From: Polytrichum commune
Lineage: Eukaryota; Streptophyta; Polytrichopsida; Polytrichales; Polytrichaceae
Assembly (NCBI GenBank): GCA_950295325.1
Contig: OX485805.1
Span: 29,871,501-29,935,500 of the forward strand
DNA length: 64,000 nucleotides
Direction of reading: 5' to 3'
The notes under the pieces are model-generated. The model was not told the DNA's origin. It searched no databases and saw only the letters and a list, made by a program, of their open reading frames with translations. How positions within the stretch are numbered: position 1 is the stretch's first letter; each line of letters starts with the position of its first letter. The position numbers and the translations under genes are program-made. Positions 1 through 11,885 of this stretch are shown piece after piece.

Positions 1-836
1 AGTTCAAATTCACTTGACATAGCCTAGAAGAAAAATACACATCCCATATATGTATCTTGTAATTCAAACTCTCATTAAACATTGTTTTATACACCCATGT
101 GATACCCTAGTTGCAGGAGGTCACAAAAGTCAAGATTGATGGGTAATCCCTGTGCACCATTTTCTTCGTTGATGTGTCGGCAAGAAGGAGTAAACTAAGA
201 AGAAGAAGAAACGCTGACCATGTGATCAGCGTGATTGGAATGCCCGTTCGACCCACCCTTGGCATTAAACCCTCAGGGCATACGGTAATACAAGTGGTGC
301 AGGACTACTAACCCCTCTCGGGGTGGGCACACTCATTAAACATTGTTTTATACTCCCATGTGATACCCTAGTTGCAGGAGGTCACAAAAGTCAAGATTGA
401 TGGGTAATCCATGTGCACCATTTTCTTCATTAATGTGTCGGCAAGAAGGAGTCAACTACATGACATTAAGCATTATTAACCTCAAAGGACCAACTTCAGA
501 ATATACTCTCTCTTTTTCTTTTTTTCCCGAATGACCCTTACAGCAACCCAGAAGCTGAGCCTCAGATTCTTTTCAACTCTTACACAATCAAGTTTGTTGG
601 CTGATCTTCACCGTATTTTGTGGACTGTGGTCTTTATATATATAAGTCTAGCATGAAGGGAGGGAGAAAAATAAGAAGAAAACAAACATAATACACCGTC
701 GGTGAGCATTCGTGAGTCCCAAGAACAATACATTATCTCTATCATCTTGAGCGTTATGAAACTTGAAGGGGCACCAAATTTGACGGATAAAAGGAGTGTG
801 TCTTGAGTTAGAACTAGAGTCATCCAACTTCCCTAA
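1..836. other. Gene-free stretch with a 127-bp direct repeat
   Basis: I see no gene here. Two nearly identical blocks lie at 71-197 and 332-458, offset by 261 bp. Both begin ctcattaaacattg and end in a ggcaagaaggagt block. The sequence between them carries a GAAGAA run and two short hairpins. The rest is AT-rich without supported coding potential. Confidence 0.6.
71..458. repeat. Direct repeat pair, about 127 bp each
   Basis: Positions 71-197 and 332-458 differ at only a handful of bases. They could be a segmental tandem duplication or short terminal repeats of a small element. The 134-bp spacer has no coding capacity and no primer-binding site that I recognise. Confidence 0.75.
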
Positions 837-1329
837 GGGCCACTTCACACACGCGCCAAGAGCCGTGACCATGAAATTGTGAGAGCCCAAAAGAAAGTGT
901 CCAAAGGCCGTCCTAAGATACCTCCAAAACCATGTAGCGTCGTCACGGATCCTTGAGTGTAGTGTGAAGTCATATGTGACGGGGTCCTCAACCAAATGCT
1001 ATTTCAATGAATCTCTTTTCATACAGGTCTTCATACATGATAAAATAGGATAAATCAACAGTTGTGAGCATTCGGAGTGTCACAGTCTCCCGGTTTTGTG
1101 TTAGGCTTACCTCCAAGAGGTGGTTTTTGAAAATAGTCCTAGTGACCATGATACATGATACATGATCCATTTGATCCATGTACACTTTACATCCATCTTG
1201 CATTCACATACCCCATCGGTCCCTCAAGCGTAGTGTGAAGCGAACTTGGACCGGCTTCGTCTTTTCCACCAATGAGAGTGCTTGAAGTGTGATAGTCACG
1301 GGCTCTCAATCTCGTGTGTGAAGTGGCCC
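837..1329. mobile_element. PIF/Harbinger-type MITE, copy 1 of a GGGCCACTTCACAC family
   Basis: The left end GGGCCACTTCACACACG and the right end CGTGTGTGAAGTGGCCC are inverted repeats. TAA lies immediately outside both ends (834-836 and 1330-1332). A TAA/TTA duplication is the hallmark of PIF/Harbinger insertions. The 493-bp interior has no transposase, so this is a non-autonomous element. A second copy lies in inverted orientation directly downstream and a third in an intron of UFL1. Confidence 0.8.
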
Positions 1330-1525
1330 TAATCCTTGGAGTGGTGGAGAGGGGGCTGCACTTTGGATTATGATATTGACCGCAAATTCCAAATTAATTT
1401 TTTAATTTTTTTTTAAAAAAAAAACTTCAATAACTTGTAAGCTAGGCTCCTAAACTACACATAGTTCTAGTGCCAACTGAATTTGCCCATGCACTCCATG
1501 GGTGGATGTTCACAATATGTACCAA

Positions 1526-2028
1526 GGGTGGATGTCCACACACGAGACTGAGAGCCCGTGACCATTACACTTCAAGCACTCTCATTGGTGGAAAAGGCAA
1601 AGTCGGTCCAAGTTCACTTCACACTACACTTGAGGGACCAACGGAGTATGTGAATGCAAGATGGATGTAAAGTGTACATGGATTCCTACATGGCACCAAA
1701 TGGATCGTGTATCATGGTCACTTGGACTATTTTCAAAAAGCACCTTTTGGAGGTAGGCCTAACACAAAACCGGGAGACCATGACACTTTAAATGTTCACA
1801 ACCGTTGACTTATTCTATTCTATCAGGTGTGAGGGCCCCGCATGAATAGAAATTCATTGTAATAGCATTTGGTTGAGGACCCCGTCACATATGACTTCAC
1901 ACTACACTTGAGGATCCATGACCACGCAAGATGATTTTGGAAGGTGCATTGGGATGGCCTTTGGACACTTTCTTTTGGGCTCTCACAATCCCATGGTCAC
2001 GGCTCTTGGCTCGTGTGTGAAGTGGCCC
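1526..2028. mobile_element. Second, inverted copy of the GGGCCACTTCACAC MITE
   Basis: The right end reads CTCGTGTGTGAAGTGGCCC followed by TAA. The interior is the reverse complement of the copy at 837-1329, including the 'aaagaaagtgtcc' and 'caagcactctcattggtgg' blocks. The left terminus is degraded (GGGTGGATGTCCACACACGAG, preceded by CAA). With copy 1 it forms a roughly 1.2-kb imperfect palindrome. Confidence 0.75.
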
Positions 2029-2031
2029 TAA

Positions 2032-5000
2032 ATCTTCCATCTCATTACTATTCCAAAGCATCAATATGAACCCCATTTTTTAAGGGAGATAAAAATTAAA
2101 AGATTAAAAGAAGAAGAAGAAGAAGAAGAAGAAGAAGAAGAAGAAGAATGGCGGGCAGCCCTTCCCCAAAACAAAAAGTGGTAAACATAACCCAAATTTT
2201 GATGTGGAACCATGCAAGCCATGCAGACTGGGCCGAAGTTCAAGGGGCATAATATGGATATCCCAATAACCGGGCCGGGAAATGCCTCCCGGGATTTCCT
2301 CGGGTAGGGGGTCCCATCCATGGAATATACCGGGTGGAATATGTTCCACCCACAGCCAGCTTAGCGGCCCCGCATTGCCACGTTGGCATCTGACATCATC
2401 AGACTGGGTCCCTGTGACGACGTCAGCATGCCACGTTATCAAGCCTTTGGAAAAGCATGGTTAATTTTAGACTGGATGATCCAGCCTGCATAGGATATGC
2501 TAGACTTCAAGGACTTGAGAGTTAAAGACTAGCATGCCGGAATGGTTCGATCCTTCACAAGCCTTTCCAAGTTGGATGTAGACTAAGTTATGTTAAGTTA
2601 AGCTAGTACTCAAGCTCACTCGTGTTGTGCCTAATTTTGATATTGAAATGGATGGATGGATGGATGGATGGTTGACGTGAGAACCGTGACCGCTTTTTCA
2701 TCCTTTTGAAATAGAATAAACTACGGGTATATTTCGAAATCTTGACATGTCATCAACACATCATGTGCCAATTTGGAATGGATTATTTACGTGCCCGAAT
2801 TCATGGACAAATTGGTCTTTCCGGCACCCACATGGTCCTACCAAAGGCGTGCCACCTATGGCCGTGGATGGTATCCTAACCTTACATTCAAAGCATATCC
2901 TTTGGAGTTTTACATTATCAATGACTATGTACATAGGGTAGTCCACACAATGAGTCATCGATCCTTTCCACACAATACGTAAAAAAAATAAAAATAAAAA
3001 ATAAAAAAGTTTACCCAAAGGTCAAGGCATCATATTCCATCCCAAACGACTTTATGCTTTAATTCACCTCATTCCCTTGCGTTGACTCTTGGATTAGGAG
3101 GTTTTATAAGGAGTTCTTGGTCTTTGTACACCAATATATGCAATTGAAATACCTTCAAAAATAGATTGCCTCTTTATCCATGTAAATTACCTTGGATCAA
3201 AATCATAATATAGAAACTTCTGACTTTGTTTATTCTTCCATATTGCCACAATAATCAATAGATAGATAGTTAGATATATAGAACCATGTATCTTGTTATT
3301 GTGGTAATAAACATCTAAAATAGTGCATAATGTCGATAAACCATCGTGGGACAACTTAATTGCACATAACAATGTAGCTTCCAAAGAGGGATGTCATGCA
3401 CATCAACTTCAAAAAGTTAATGGTAGACATTGTGAACACTGAGGTAGATGGTGCTAAAACCGTAATTTTAAACATTACATATATGCATGTATGTGTGTGT
3501 GTGTGTGTAGATCTATATCATTCATATGGTTTTTTTTGTTAACAATCAACATGGGATTCCAATGCACCAAAGGATGTTTTATTTGAATTTTATATGTAGA
3601 AGTTGTAAGGATTCAAAGTTTTACTACACTAATAATCCCAATCAGTGCATGTGGCACTAATTCCTGAAACACACTTTATTTTGCCAAGTCTCAAAATTAG
3701 CAAGGGCTGAATTATTTTAATGAGTGATACTAAATTCATGAATACATGCTCATTCACCATACATTTCATGGGGTTTAGTCGTGCTCTAAGGCACTTGTAG
3801 AGCAATTAAAAAGCTTCAAACACATGTGTTGTCAATTTATAGTGGTAGGATGAATAATGCCGGTACTTTTAGTATCACCTTTACTAATTTTCCATACACA
3901 CTATTAGCCCTCCCTCACTAACTGAGATAATCAATGTAGTTGATGACCCAAAACCAACATTGGAGCTTGATGTTAGGGTGGTGAATATTCTCAAAACCAA
4001 CATGTACTTACAATGCAACATTCTTGGTTTTGGATCATGTAATGGTTTTAGCAAGGTCAAATGCTTAAGTGAATGCTAGACAAGGAAAAAATATATTATT
4101 AAAAAAACAAAAAAAACAAAAAAAAAACACTTTGTCATGTTAGTGGAAGGAATTTCTTCCATAAAGTGCACCTCTCATGTATCCATACATGTGCATATCT
4201 TCCATAGGTTTGTGATAATTTCATTTGAAATGTGGGTCAAATGTATATCATTGGACTAATGCAAGACCTTTGAACCTCATTCCAATGTTGTATTATCTTT
4301 ACAAATTAATCTCCTACCTACATACTATTTTAGGGCTTTGCATTGCATGATGATTAGGGGTATGATCCTCTGCAATCATATGCTCTCATCCATGGGATCT
4401 ACATAAACTTGTCCCTTGGAGAGATGAGAATGAGGCCAATTATTCTCCAGGTTGACATTTTTATGTTTTTCGATGATTTGACTCTAAAAATGACAACAAC
4501 TACTTAAATTAGTCTATTGGGGCCAAATTGGAATGAAGCACCCCTCACTTTATAAGATAATATCAAATTATTTTTAAAATTGATCAAAGCCCCAAAATTC
4601 GGTCTCATGTGAAATGGTAGTGGGTGATCCCACTAGGATCAACATTTCTTCTCTCTCTCTCTCTCTCTCTCTCTCTGGTAGTGGATGTAAACATGCTTGC
4701 TTTGTGACCCCCCCCCCCCGCCTTACAATGGAATTTCAAGTTGGCAATAAAGATAATAACACCTAGATTATATGAGTATATTATGGTTGGCGTTGTTTGA
4801 GGAACCAAATATTGGATATTAAATTGACCAAAAAAAATTTTAAAAAGAAAAGGAATGTCAATGTATGGCTTGGTACATATTTGCAATAGGTGGACCATAT
4901 GTTGGTTTGTTAGTATGATTTGACAAAACCAAGTTGCTTCTATTATGGCTTTTGAAGCTCCATGCATTCACTTTCCATATCAACAAAACTATAAAATTTT

Positions 5001-5840
5001 AAATTTTACTTTGGTTGGCCCAACATTATCAAGTTGCGTGGTTGTGTTCCGTTCTATATTTGGCATATGAGATGGGCCTCCACTTTCTTATCTCCATGGG
5101 AATAAACTCATAAAACATGAAGAAATTGACTTTGGTACGAATAATGACTAGTGTCAGTTTGAATAGTAAGGATATTGCGAACAATGTCGGCATTTTCAAC
5201 GCTACATATGTTATTGAAAATAGATACATGGAATAATATTGTGATGACCAATGTTTCCTGCAAATATTCTTGGGATGAACAATACTTTCTGCGCATAGTG
5301 CCAAGAGTATAACCCCACCAAAATTCTCAAGTTCAACATAATATATGAATAGTAAGTGGATATTCCCAATCTAAGATATAGTTGACATGTTCCAGGGTTA
5401 TGAAGACGACCCACTTGTCTCAATAATGTTGTGGACTTTCTAATATGATAACACCATTGGCCTATTCAAATAAGCATAGAAGTATGTATTTACTAATCGT
5501 AACTTCACCTTTATTAGGTAGTTGTGTAGCAGGTGTTTTTGGTTGTTTTCTTGGTTTGCAAGGAACTGCATTAAAGCAATACCAAATGTTGATATCGAGT
5601 GCCCATGTCACTTTTGCATTGGAATGATCATACATAAGATTGTCACTCTTGTGATTGCTTTAATGTACCGGACACTTGAGTCAAGGGCAGTCCGATTGTG
5701 AGGTTCCGAATATATTGGGATAGAAAATGCACCTTAAATGATGAAACATGCTGCGTGATACTTGAGTGACTGCCATTGTTGTGTCTTTGTTTACGTTATT
5801 TTATTTTATGTGATGAGGAGGTCGTGGGCCAATATTCTTA
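2032..5840. other. Gene-free AT-rich intergenic region with simple repeats
   Basis: No conserved open frame is visible. Simple repeats present are (GAA)n at about 2109-2148, (GGAT)n at about 2650-2671, (GT)n near 3490-3508, (CT)n at about 4648-4676 and a 12-base C run at 4708-4719. Short open frames here run through these repeats and do not look like proteins. Confidence 0.6.
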
Positions 5841-6207
5841 GGGCAAGCCCAATGGCCCTGGATCCACATCTGCATCTGCACTTTTTCATCCGCGATGCAG
5901 ATGCAGATCCAGGTAAGAGGCCCAGTGGTCCATGTTAAGGATAATTTCGGATGAAAATTTAAGCAGGAACTGACGCCCTCCCTGCACAACGTCGACTTGT
6001 GCAGGGAGTCTGCTATTTCAATAAGACGCGGTACTTGTCAGATAAGACAAGCCAACTGCCGACTTCATAGTGCATGCCCTTCCCTTGCATTGGAGCAACT
6101 TTTGCTTGTATGCAGGCATGATTGGCCGACTTACCTGCATTTGCTTCTGCATCCCACTTTCCGTTCCCGGATGCAGACGCAGGTGCAGGAAGTCATTGGG
6201 CTTGCTC
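5841..6207. mobile_element. TTA-flanked MITE (GGGCAAGCCCAATG ends)
   Basis: The left end GGGCAAGCCCAATGG and right end CATTGGGCTTGCTC are inverted repeats with a one-base difference at the tip. TTA lies at 5838-5840 and again at 6208-6210, as expected for a PIF/Harbinger target duplication. The 367-bp interior carries palindromic 'gcatctgcatc' runs next to each end and no protein. Confidence 0.8.
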
Positions 6208-7705
6208 TTATGCCCCCTTCCCACTTGACTTTAGCTAAGCCTAAAAGTTGGTTCTAAGAACATGGCTTTCACACCATCGAACTATCTAGTCCCGAGCTTA
6301 GTTGGCAAATGATGTGACATGGTTAAAAAGTGGAGGTTCTAAGTGTCAAGCACTGACCCTCCCATCGGTATCTAGACATGAGGCAAGAATGTAGGACCTT
6401 TAAAAGTGTCGACTCTTGCCTTTGTGATTGGTTGTTTTTAGTTTTAACTTTGAGGGCACGAGGAGCTTCATTAACAAGAACCGATGGTAAGATAGACGAG
6501 TAGTAAGGCATTTGGGGATGGGACAAAAACTACCCAACATGTCATTGCTTGATAAATAAAATAATGAACATGTGTGAAAACTACTTAGCTGAAATCTACT
6601 TGAAAATCTTTGGAGCAAGTTCTTGTAGGTGCATTGGGATAGCTAGATGCATCTGCTATAACCGAGAGAGCTTTACCTGGTTTTTAGAAGACTTTGGTTA
6701 TTTGGTAAAGTTAGGTGGGAAGGAGACATTAGGAAAGTATGTGGCTGGCCTCCAAAGGGGTGGAGATTGGGTTCCAATTGAAACGTTGAGAATGTTTGAT
6801 TTGATATGAATTGTCAAATCAAAAATTAACAACCTAGGGTAGGATTGTCAATTTTGATTGTAGTATATTAGTATAGGTTCAATCACCGAGAAATTTTGTA
6901 GTGGAAGGATAGTTAACAAGACTTTACATTCACACGACATGATGAATTTATTCCATAAATCACTTCCTTATTTCACTATTCTTCAACACATACTTAATCA
7001 AGTTATAGCTCCTGGCCAAAGAGTAAATCAGATATCATAATTGCTAGATATTATGATGGTTTCAAACTCTAATGACCTTTTGGATTCAAGATGCAATCAA
7101 TTTGTCTTATGAATATATCTATGAACCCTATTTAAATTGAAATTAGACATGTGTTGTTTTTGGATCAAAATCTCATACAACATGACCTCCAAAGTAAAGA
7201 CATGATGGATATGTACTTCATAGAGATATTTGCTAAATGAACCATCATTTCTTTCCATTCTTGTGCATAGTTAATTTCATTAAATCCAATGTGTCCATGC
7301 ATGAATCCGAGGGGGGGGGGGGGAGGGGATTATAGAAAATTACCAAACATCATTTGACCAAAGGTATTGTGATCAAAGATTATGAGAAATAAGCCACTTA
7401 GGACCCATCTACCTTTGCTTTTCCTAGCTTGTATATTGGGAGTTCGACCAATTGAAGGGGAGGGGGTTGGGAAGGGGAAAAAAAAACAAACACCGTAAAA
7501 AGACACATTAGCACAACAATAGGAAGGGAACTTTATTTACAATGTTAAAAAATCAAAACATGCTAGCTTCACGTAATCCTCTCACAAGGATTCAAATGGG
7601 GATGTCATATGTTAGAGGTAGAGCATGCAGACATATACGAGTACAATCCAACCTCGTTAATACGACACCCTCGATATTACGACACATTTTTGCGAGTCCA
7701 AACTT

Positions 7706-8803
7706 TTTACTCCAAAACTCCCTCTTTTATACAGTCGCGACACCTGATAATGCGACATTTAGAATCTCCATTTTGTCATATTGAAGAGGTAGTTAATGCT
7801 AAAATTCCTTTCATCTATGTCATGTGCATCTAACATACATCCATTTTCACTTGGGAACTACTTGGGAACTTCACTTACCATTGAAAACTTAATGAGGATT
7901 AGGGTCACTGATGTAGAATGGACATGGTAAGGGTTAGCGTGGCTTGCGACACCAGAGATCTTTGGCTTCCTGTTTCAAGAGTTCTCAAGAACATTTGTAT
8001 GTATTTGGAGTTATAAGTTATTATTCCATACCATCTATATTGCTCAAACTCATTATATATATTTTAAAGCTCATATCACTTATGTTTTTGTATTCCCTCG
8101 ATAATATGACAACTTTACGCCATTTGTCATATTAATGAGAAGACGACACCTCGATAATATGAGTTTTTTGTGTGTTTCCCAAACGTGTCATACTAAAGAG
8201 GGAGGACAGTCGAGTTATAGAGTACACTTATAAAAGAGGGAGAAAAATCTCCATGCAAGGCATTCATAACTTTTTAGTTCATAACTCCCTCTTTTATACA
8301 ATTGCGACACCCGATAATGCGACATTTAGAATCTCCGTTTCGTCATATTGAAGAGGTAGCTAATGCTAAAATTCCTTTCATCTATGTCATGTGCATCTAA
8401 CATACATCCATTTTCACTTGGGAACTTCACGTATCATTGAAAACTTAATGAGGATTAGGGTTATTAATGTAGAATGGACATGGTAAGGGTTAACATGGCT
8501 TGTGGCACCAAAGATCTTTGGCCTCTTGTTTCAAGAGTTCTTGAGAACATTTGTATTTATTTGGAGTTATAAGTGATTATTTCATACCATCTATAGTGCT
8601 CAAACTCATTGCATATATATTTTAAGCTCATATCACTTATGTTTTCGTATTCCTTCGATAATATGACAACTTTACGCCAATTGTCATATTAATGAGAAGA
8701 CGACACCTCAATAATATGAGTTTTAGCACTTAGGGGTTATGAATGCCCTGTGGTGTACAGTTATAAAACAGGGAGAAAAATCTCCATGCAAGGCATTCAT
8801 AAC
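7706..8803. repeat. Duplicated block of about 440 bp with 'ctcccTCTTTTATA' borders
   Basis: The block at about 7712-8156 ('gataatgcgacatttagaatctcc' onward) is repeated at about 8290-8718. The match runs through the 'catgtgcatctaacatacatcc' and 'cgataatatgacaactttacgcc' segments. The second copy is bracketed by 'tataaaagagggagaaaaatc' at about 8229 and 'tataaaacagggag' at about 8762, which are the reverse of the 'ctcccTCTTTTATA' starts. It looks like a tandem or nested copy of one unidentified element. Confidence 0.7.
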
Positions 8804-8914
8804 CCCCCCCCCCCCCCCAAATGGAGCCTCTGTCTCTGCAAGCACCATGGCAGTTTCTGCCAACAATTACACCGAGACACCGACCACCTCACCATTGCCG
8901 CTTAGCGGCACCTT

Positions 8915-9182
8915 CATTGTGTAAGACGCTTCAAATCCTCACTTGTGATTGGTCAAAAGGCTGAAATTGGCCCTAACCCCTTTACATCTACAGGCCGGGC
9001 CAATTCATTGTGTAAGAGGTTTGAAATCCTCACCTGTGATTGGCCAAAAGGCTGAAATTGGCCCCAACCCCTTTACACCTAGAGGCCGGGCCAATTCATT
9101 ATGTAAGAGGCTTGAACTCCTCACTTGTGATTGCCCTAAGGGTTGAATTGGCCCCAACCCCTTTACATCTAGAGGCCGGGCC
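8915..9182. repeat. Tandem repeat, about 91-bp unit, three copies
   Basis: Three successive units start near 8915, 9003 and 9094. Each contains 'tcctcacttgtgattgg', 'ctgaaattggccc', 'aacccctttacat' and 'aggccgggccaatt'. The last copy is partly diverged. The period measured at the tcctcac motif is 91 bp in both steps. Open frames run through the units, but this is a minisatellite and not a gene. Confidence 0.8.
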
Positions 9183-9662
9183 GATTTGGTGGTATGAATT
9201 TTTTAATCAAAAAATGCATGGTATGACACAACCCAACCTCATTGAATTGAGTGCACACAAAGTGGAAAGCCAATTCTTGGCCTCGAGGCCAATGTCAAAT
9301 TTCAATAAAAAAAAAACTTTCTTTATTAAAACATGGTTTTTTTAGCGATCCATATCCATTGGATTATGTGGAAATATGAACGGCTCTATGCTAGATTATG
9401 CTAGATCCGTTGGATTATGCTAGATTTATTGAATCGACCTAGCTTCTTGGCCCTAAGGCCTTTACATATGGGAAAATTGGCCCCCATTATAGTCTTATCA
9501 TAATGTGTAGTTGAGGCCGGCCTCCAACCCAAAAGGGGCTGAAATTTCATGCAATCGGCCTCAAATAAGGAATGAGTGTATGGGCTGGTTCGCCCAAGTA
9601 CGCTATTCCTCTCCCCCTATGGCTGCATAGCCTCCCTGGTGAGCCAACATAGGTCCCACTTA

Positions 9663-11849
9663 GGGCCGGTTTACATCATGGACCATGAAGTCGGACCATG
9701 GAAGATGGTTTTTTTCCATGGTCCGACTTCATGGTCCAACTTCCATGGTTTGACTTCTTAAAGATTTCATTGACAAAACCCTTTGGGCCCTCATTAGGAG
9801 TAAACCGAATGTGGACCGAGAGAAATGACCATGCATCAAAAAACAAATGAGTTGGTTTTTTTAATATATGCCCAATAAGAGCAGTTTTGAAAAAAATAAA
9901 AATAAAATCAAGTTTGACCATTATGTTGGCTTTGCTTGTTTCCTCTTGGCTTCACTTCTTGTTTTCGCTTGTTTTCACCTCGAATTTCAACAAGCATGGT
10001 TGCAATGGAGGAGAAAAGAAGGAGCCTTATTTTGCTCTTAGGATTATACATGGTTTTGTACATGCTTCACAAGCATGTTGTGGACATTCAAACATTGTTT
10101 TTGCATGACGAATAAGAGAAGTTTGCAATTTTGAGCTTGATTTATGAGAGTATAGGGCATTAAGATACGAGCATATGGAGATAAAAAGAAAACATATGTA
10201 TGGATTTGTAGACCGTTTGTTGTTGGGTTCGTGGACAGAGAATTTTTTTAGGGAGTGAACTCAAATGAAATACATTACATTCAGATTTTGTGTGAGAATT
10301 AAGCCCATATTCTAAGAAAGATGATACGCGTTTTAGGCACTACAAGAGAAACAATGGTTTTTAGTATAGTGTTTTAGCAAGCATGTGCTAATTGGACCAA
10401 CACTTCATGAAAAAAACGAAATCGACATGTTCCTAGTATAAGTGTTGGAAAATAGTCATTGTTGACACATTGACGCCCCGATGTTGTTTATAGGATGACT
10501 CACATCAATATTAGACAATTTGCCCAATAGATTGTGTGAATTATGGTCGGTAATTTTTAGGGCGTCTATGGAATGAGGTGAAAATGCAGGGAGTCCCGAA
10601 ACAAAATGAGCATTATTCATGTATGATTCCTACATTCTACTATTGGAAAGAGTTCTACATTCTACTAAGGGTTACTTTCGTAATGCAAAAAGGGGTAGCA
10701 ATGTCATTGCATAGGTTGGGTAGCGATGATGGATTACAAAGCATAGGACACTTGTATGGAGTTTACAAGAATACATTGTCAAAAATAATAAGAGAATTTC
10801 GTAGAGCCGTTAGGAACCATTTGCAACCAACTTTTGTACAAACTCCAAGTAGATTGCAATTTAGGATTTTAGCTTCAATGTTTAACCAATTGTATGATAC
10901 ACCTTACACTATAAGGACAATGAATGGGTTACAAATTTATGTTTTTATCTCTGACAGACGACGGAGAAGACTATTATTGTAGAAAGTCTTTTCATTCAAT
11001 AATTTTACATGGAATTGTTGGACCAAATTGTATATAATGTGGAATTATAAATTGAATGGGTATGATTTGTTTACGATTGGGTTGTTCTTCAAGTTATAAG
11101 CATCGGACATGTATAGAAGGAAAATTCCAACCATATAAACTTATAGGAGACGCCGTTTGTCCAGTGAGGCCTAAGATGTAGTGTTCATTTGAAAGTGGAA
11201 ATGCTCCATTATTTGGAAATGAGAGAAATTGGAATTTTATCCAATCTTCAAACATAATATGTGTAGAAATGACACCTAAAATTTTGAAAGGTAGATAGAG
11301 GTTGATAATAAAACGATATGAAAAACCTTTGAAGAAATTGTTTGATATTCTAGCAACTTGCATAGTATTGCACAATTTATGCATTGCAAACAATAAGGGA
11401 TTGTAGATGAATGGATTGTTGAGGTAGAAAATAAACTAGCTAGAAGAATTAATAAGGGAGGATTATGAGATGGCAGTGAACTGTGGTAAGAAAGAACTAT
11501 AATTATTGAAATGGAAAAAGAAATAACTAGGAATAATGTTCAAATTGAAAATGAAGTAAATGATGTAGAAAAAAGATTGTTTTAATTGAAAGAAAATGAA
11601 ATGGAAAATGACCTTCTCCGTGAAGCCATAGTGATGCATTACTGGTATAAAGTCTGTAACAGTACAAACTACGAAATCAAATCTAACATATTAAAAACAA
11701 ACAACGACAGTGAGATTGATATAATACAAAATAACTATAACTTATCTAGAAGAGTAATTTTTTTTGTTTGTGTATGTTCTTCATGAAATTTGTAAATTCT
11801 TAAAATGATGCAAAAAAACTCCAAAAGTACCAACAACATGTTCTAACGG

Positions 11850-11885
<36 letters not shown>

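Larger units (their letters stand above)
6211..9662. other. Gene-free region with duplicated blocks and tandem repeats
   Basis: Apart from the repeats listed separately I see no gene. The region has a 13-base G run (7311-7323) and a 16-base C run (8803-8818). The 9.2-9.6 kb part carries scattered short repeats containing 'gctagat'. Confidence 0.55.

Noticed and set aside
71-458. Short LTR retrotransposon (TRIM) from the 127-bp direct repeats
   Set aside because: No TG...CA ends, primer-binding site, polypurine tract or target duplication could be identified.
648-1203. Minus-strand frames of 71-115 codons at 608-1203
   Set aside because: They lie over the MITE at 837-1329 and its flank, read through its terminal repeats and resemble no protein family.
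2061-2442. Frames with poly-serine or poly-phenylalanine ends
   Set aside because: They are translations of the (GAA)n microsatellite at 2109-2148.
8949-9345. Repetitive frames of 65-101 codons
   Set aside because: They are translations of the 91-bp tandem repeat and lack start context or homology.
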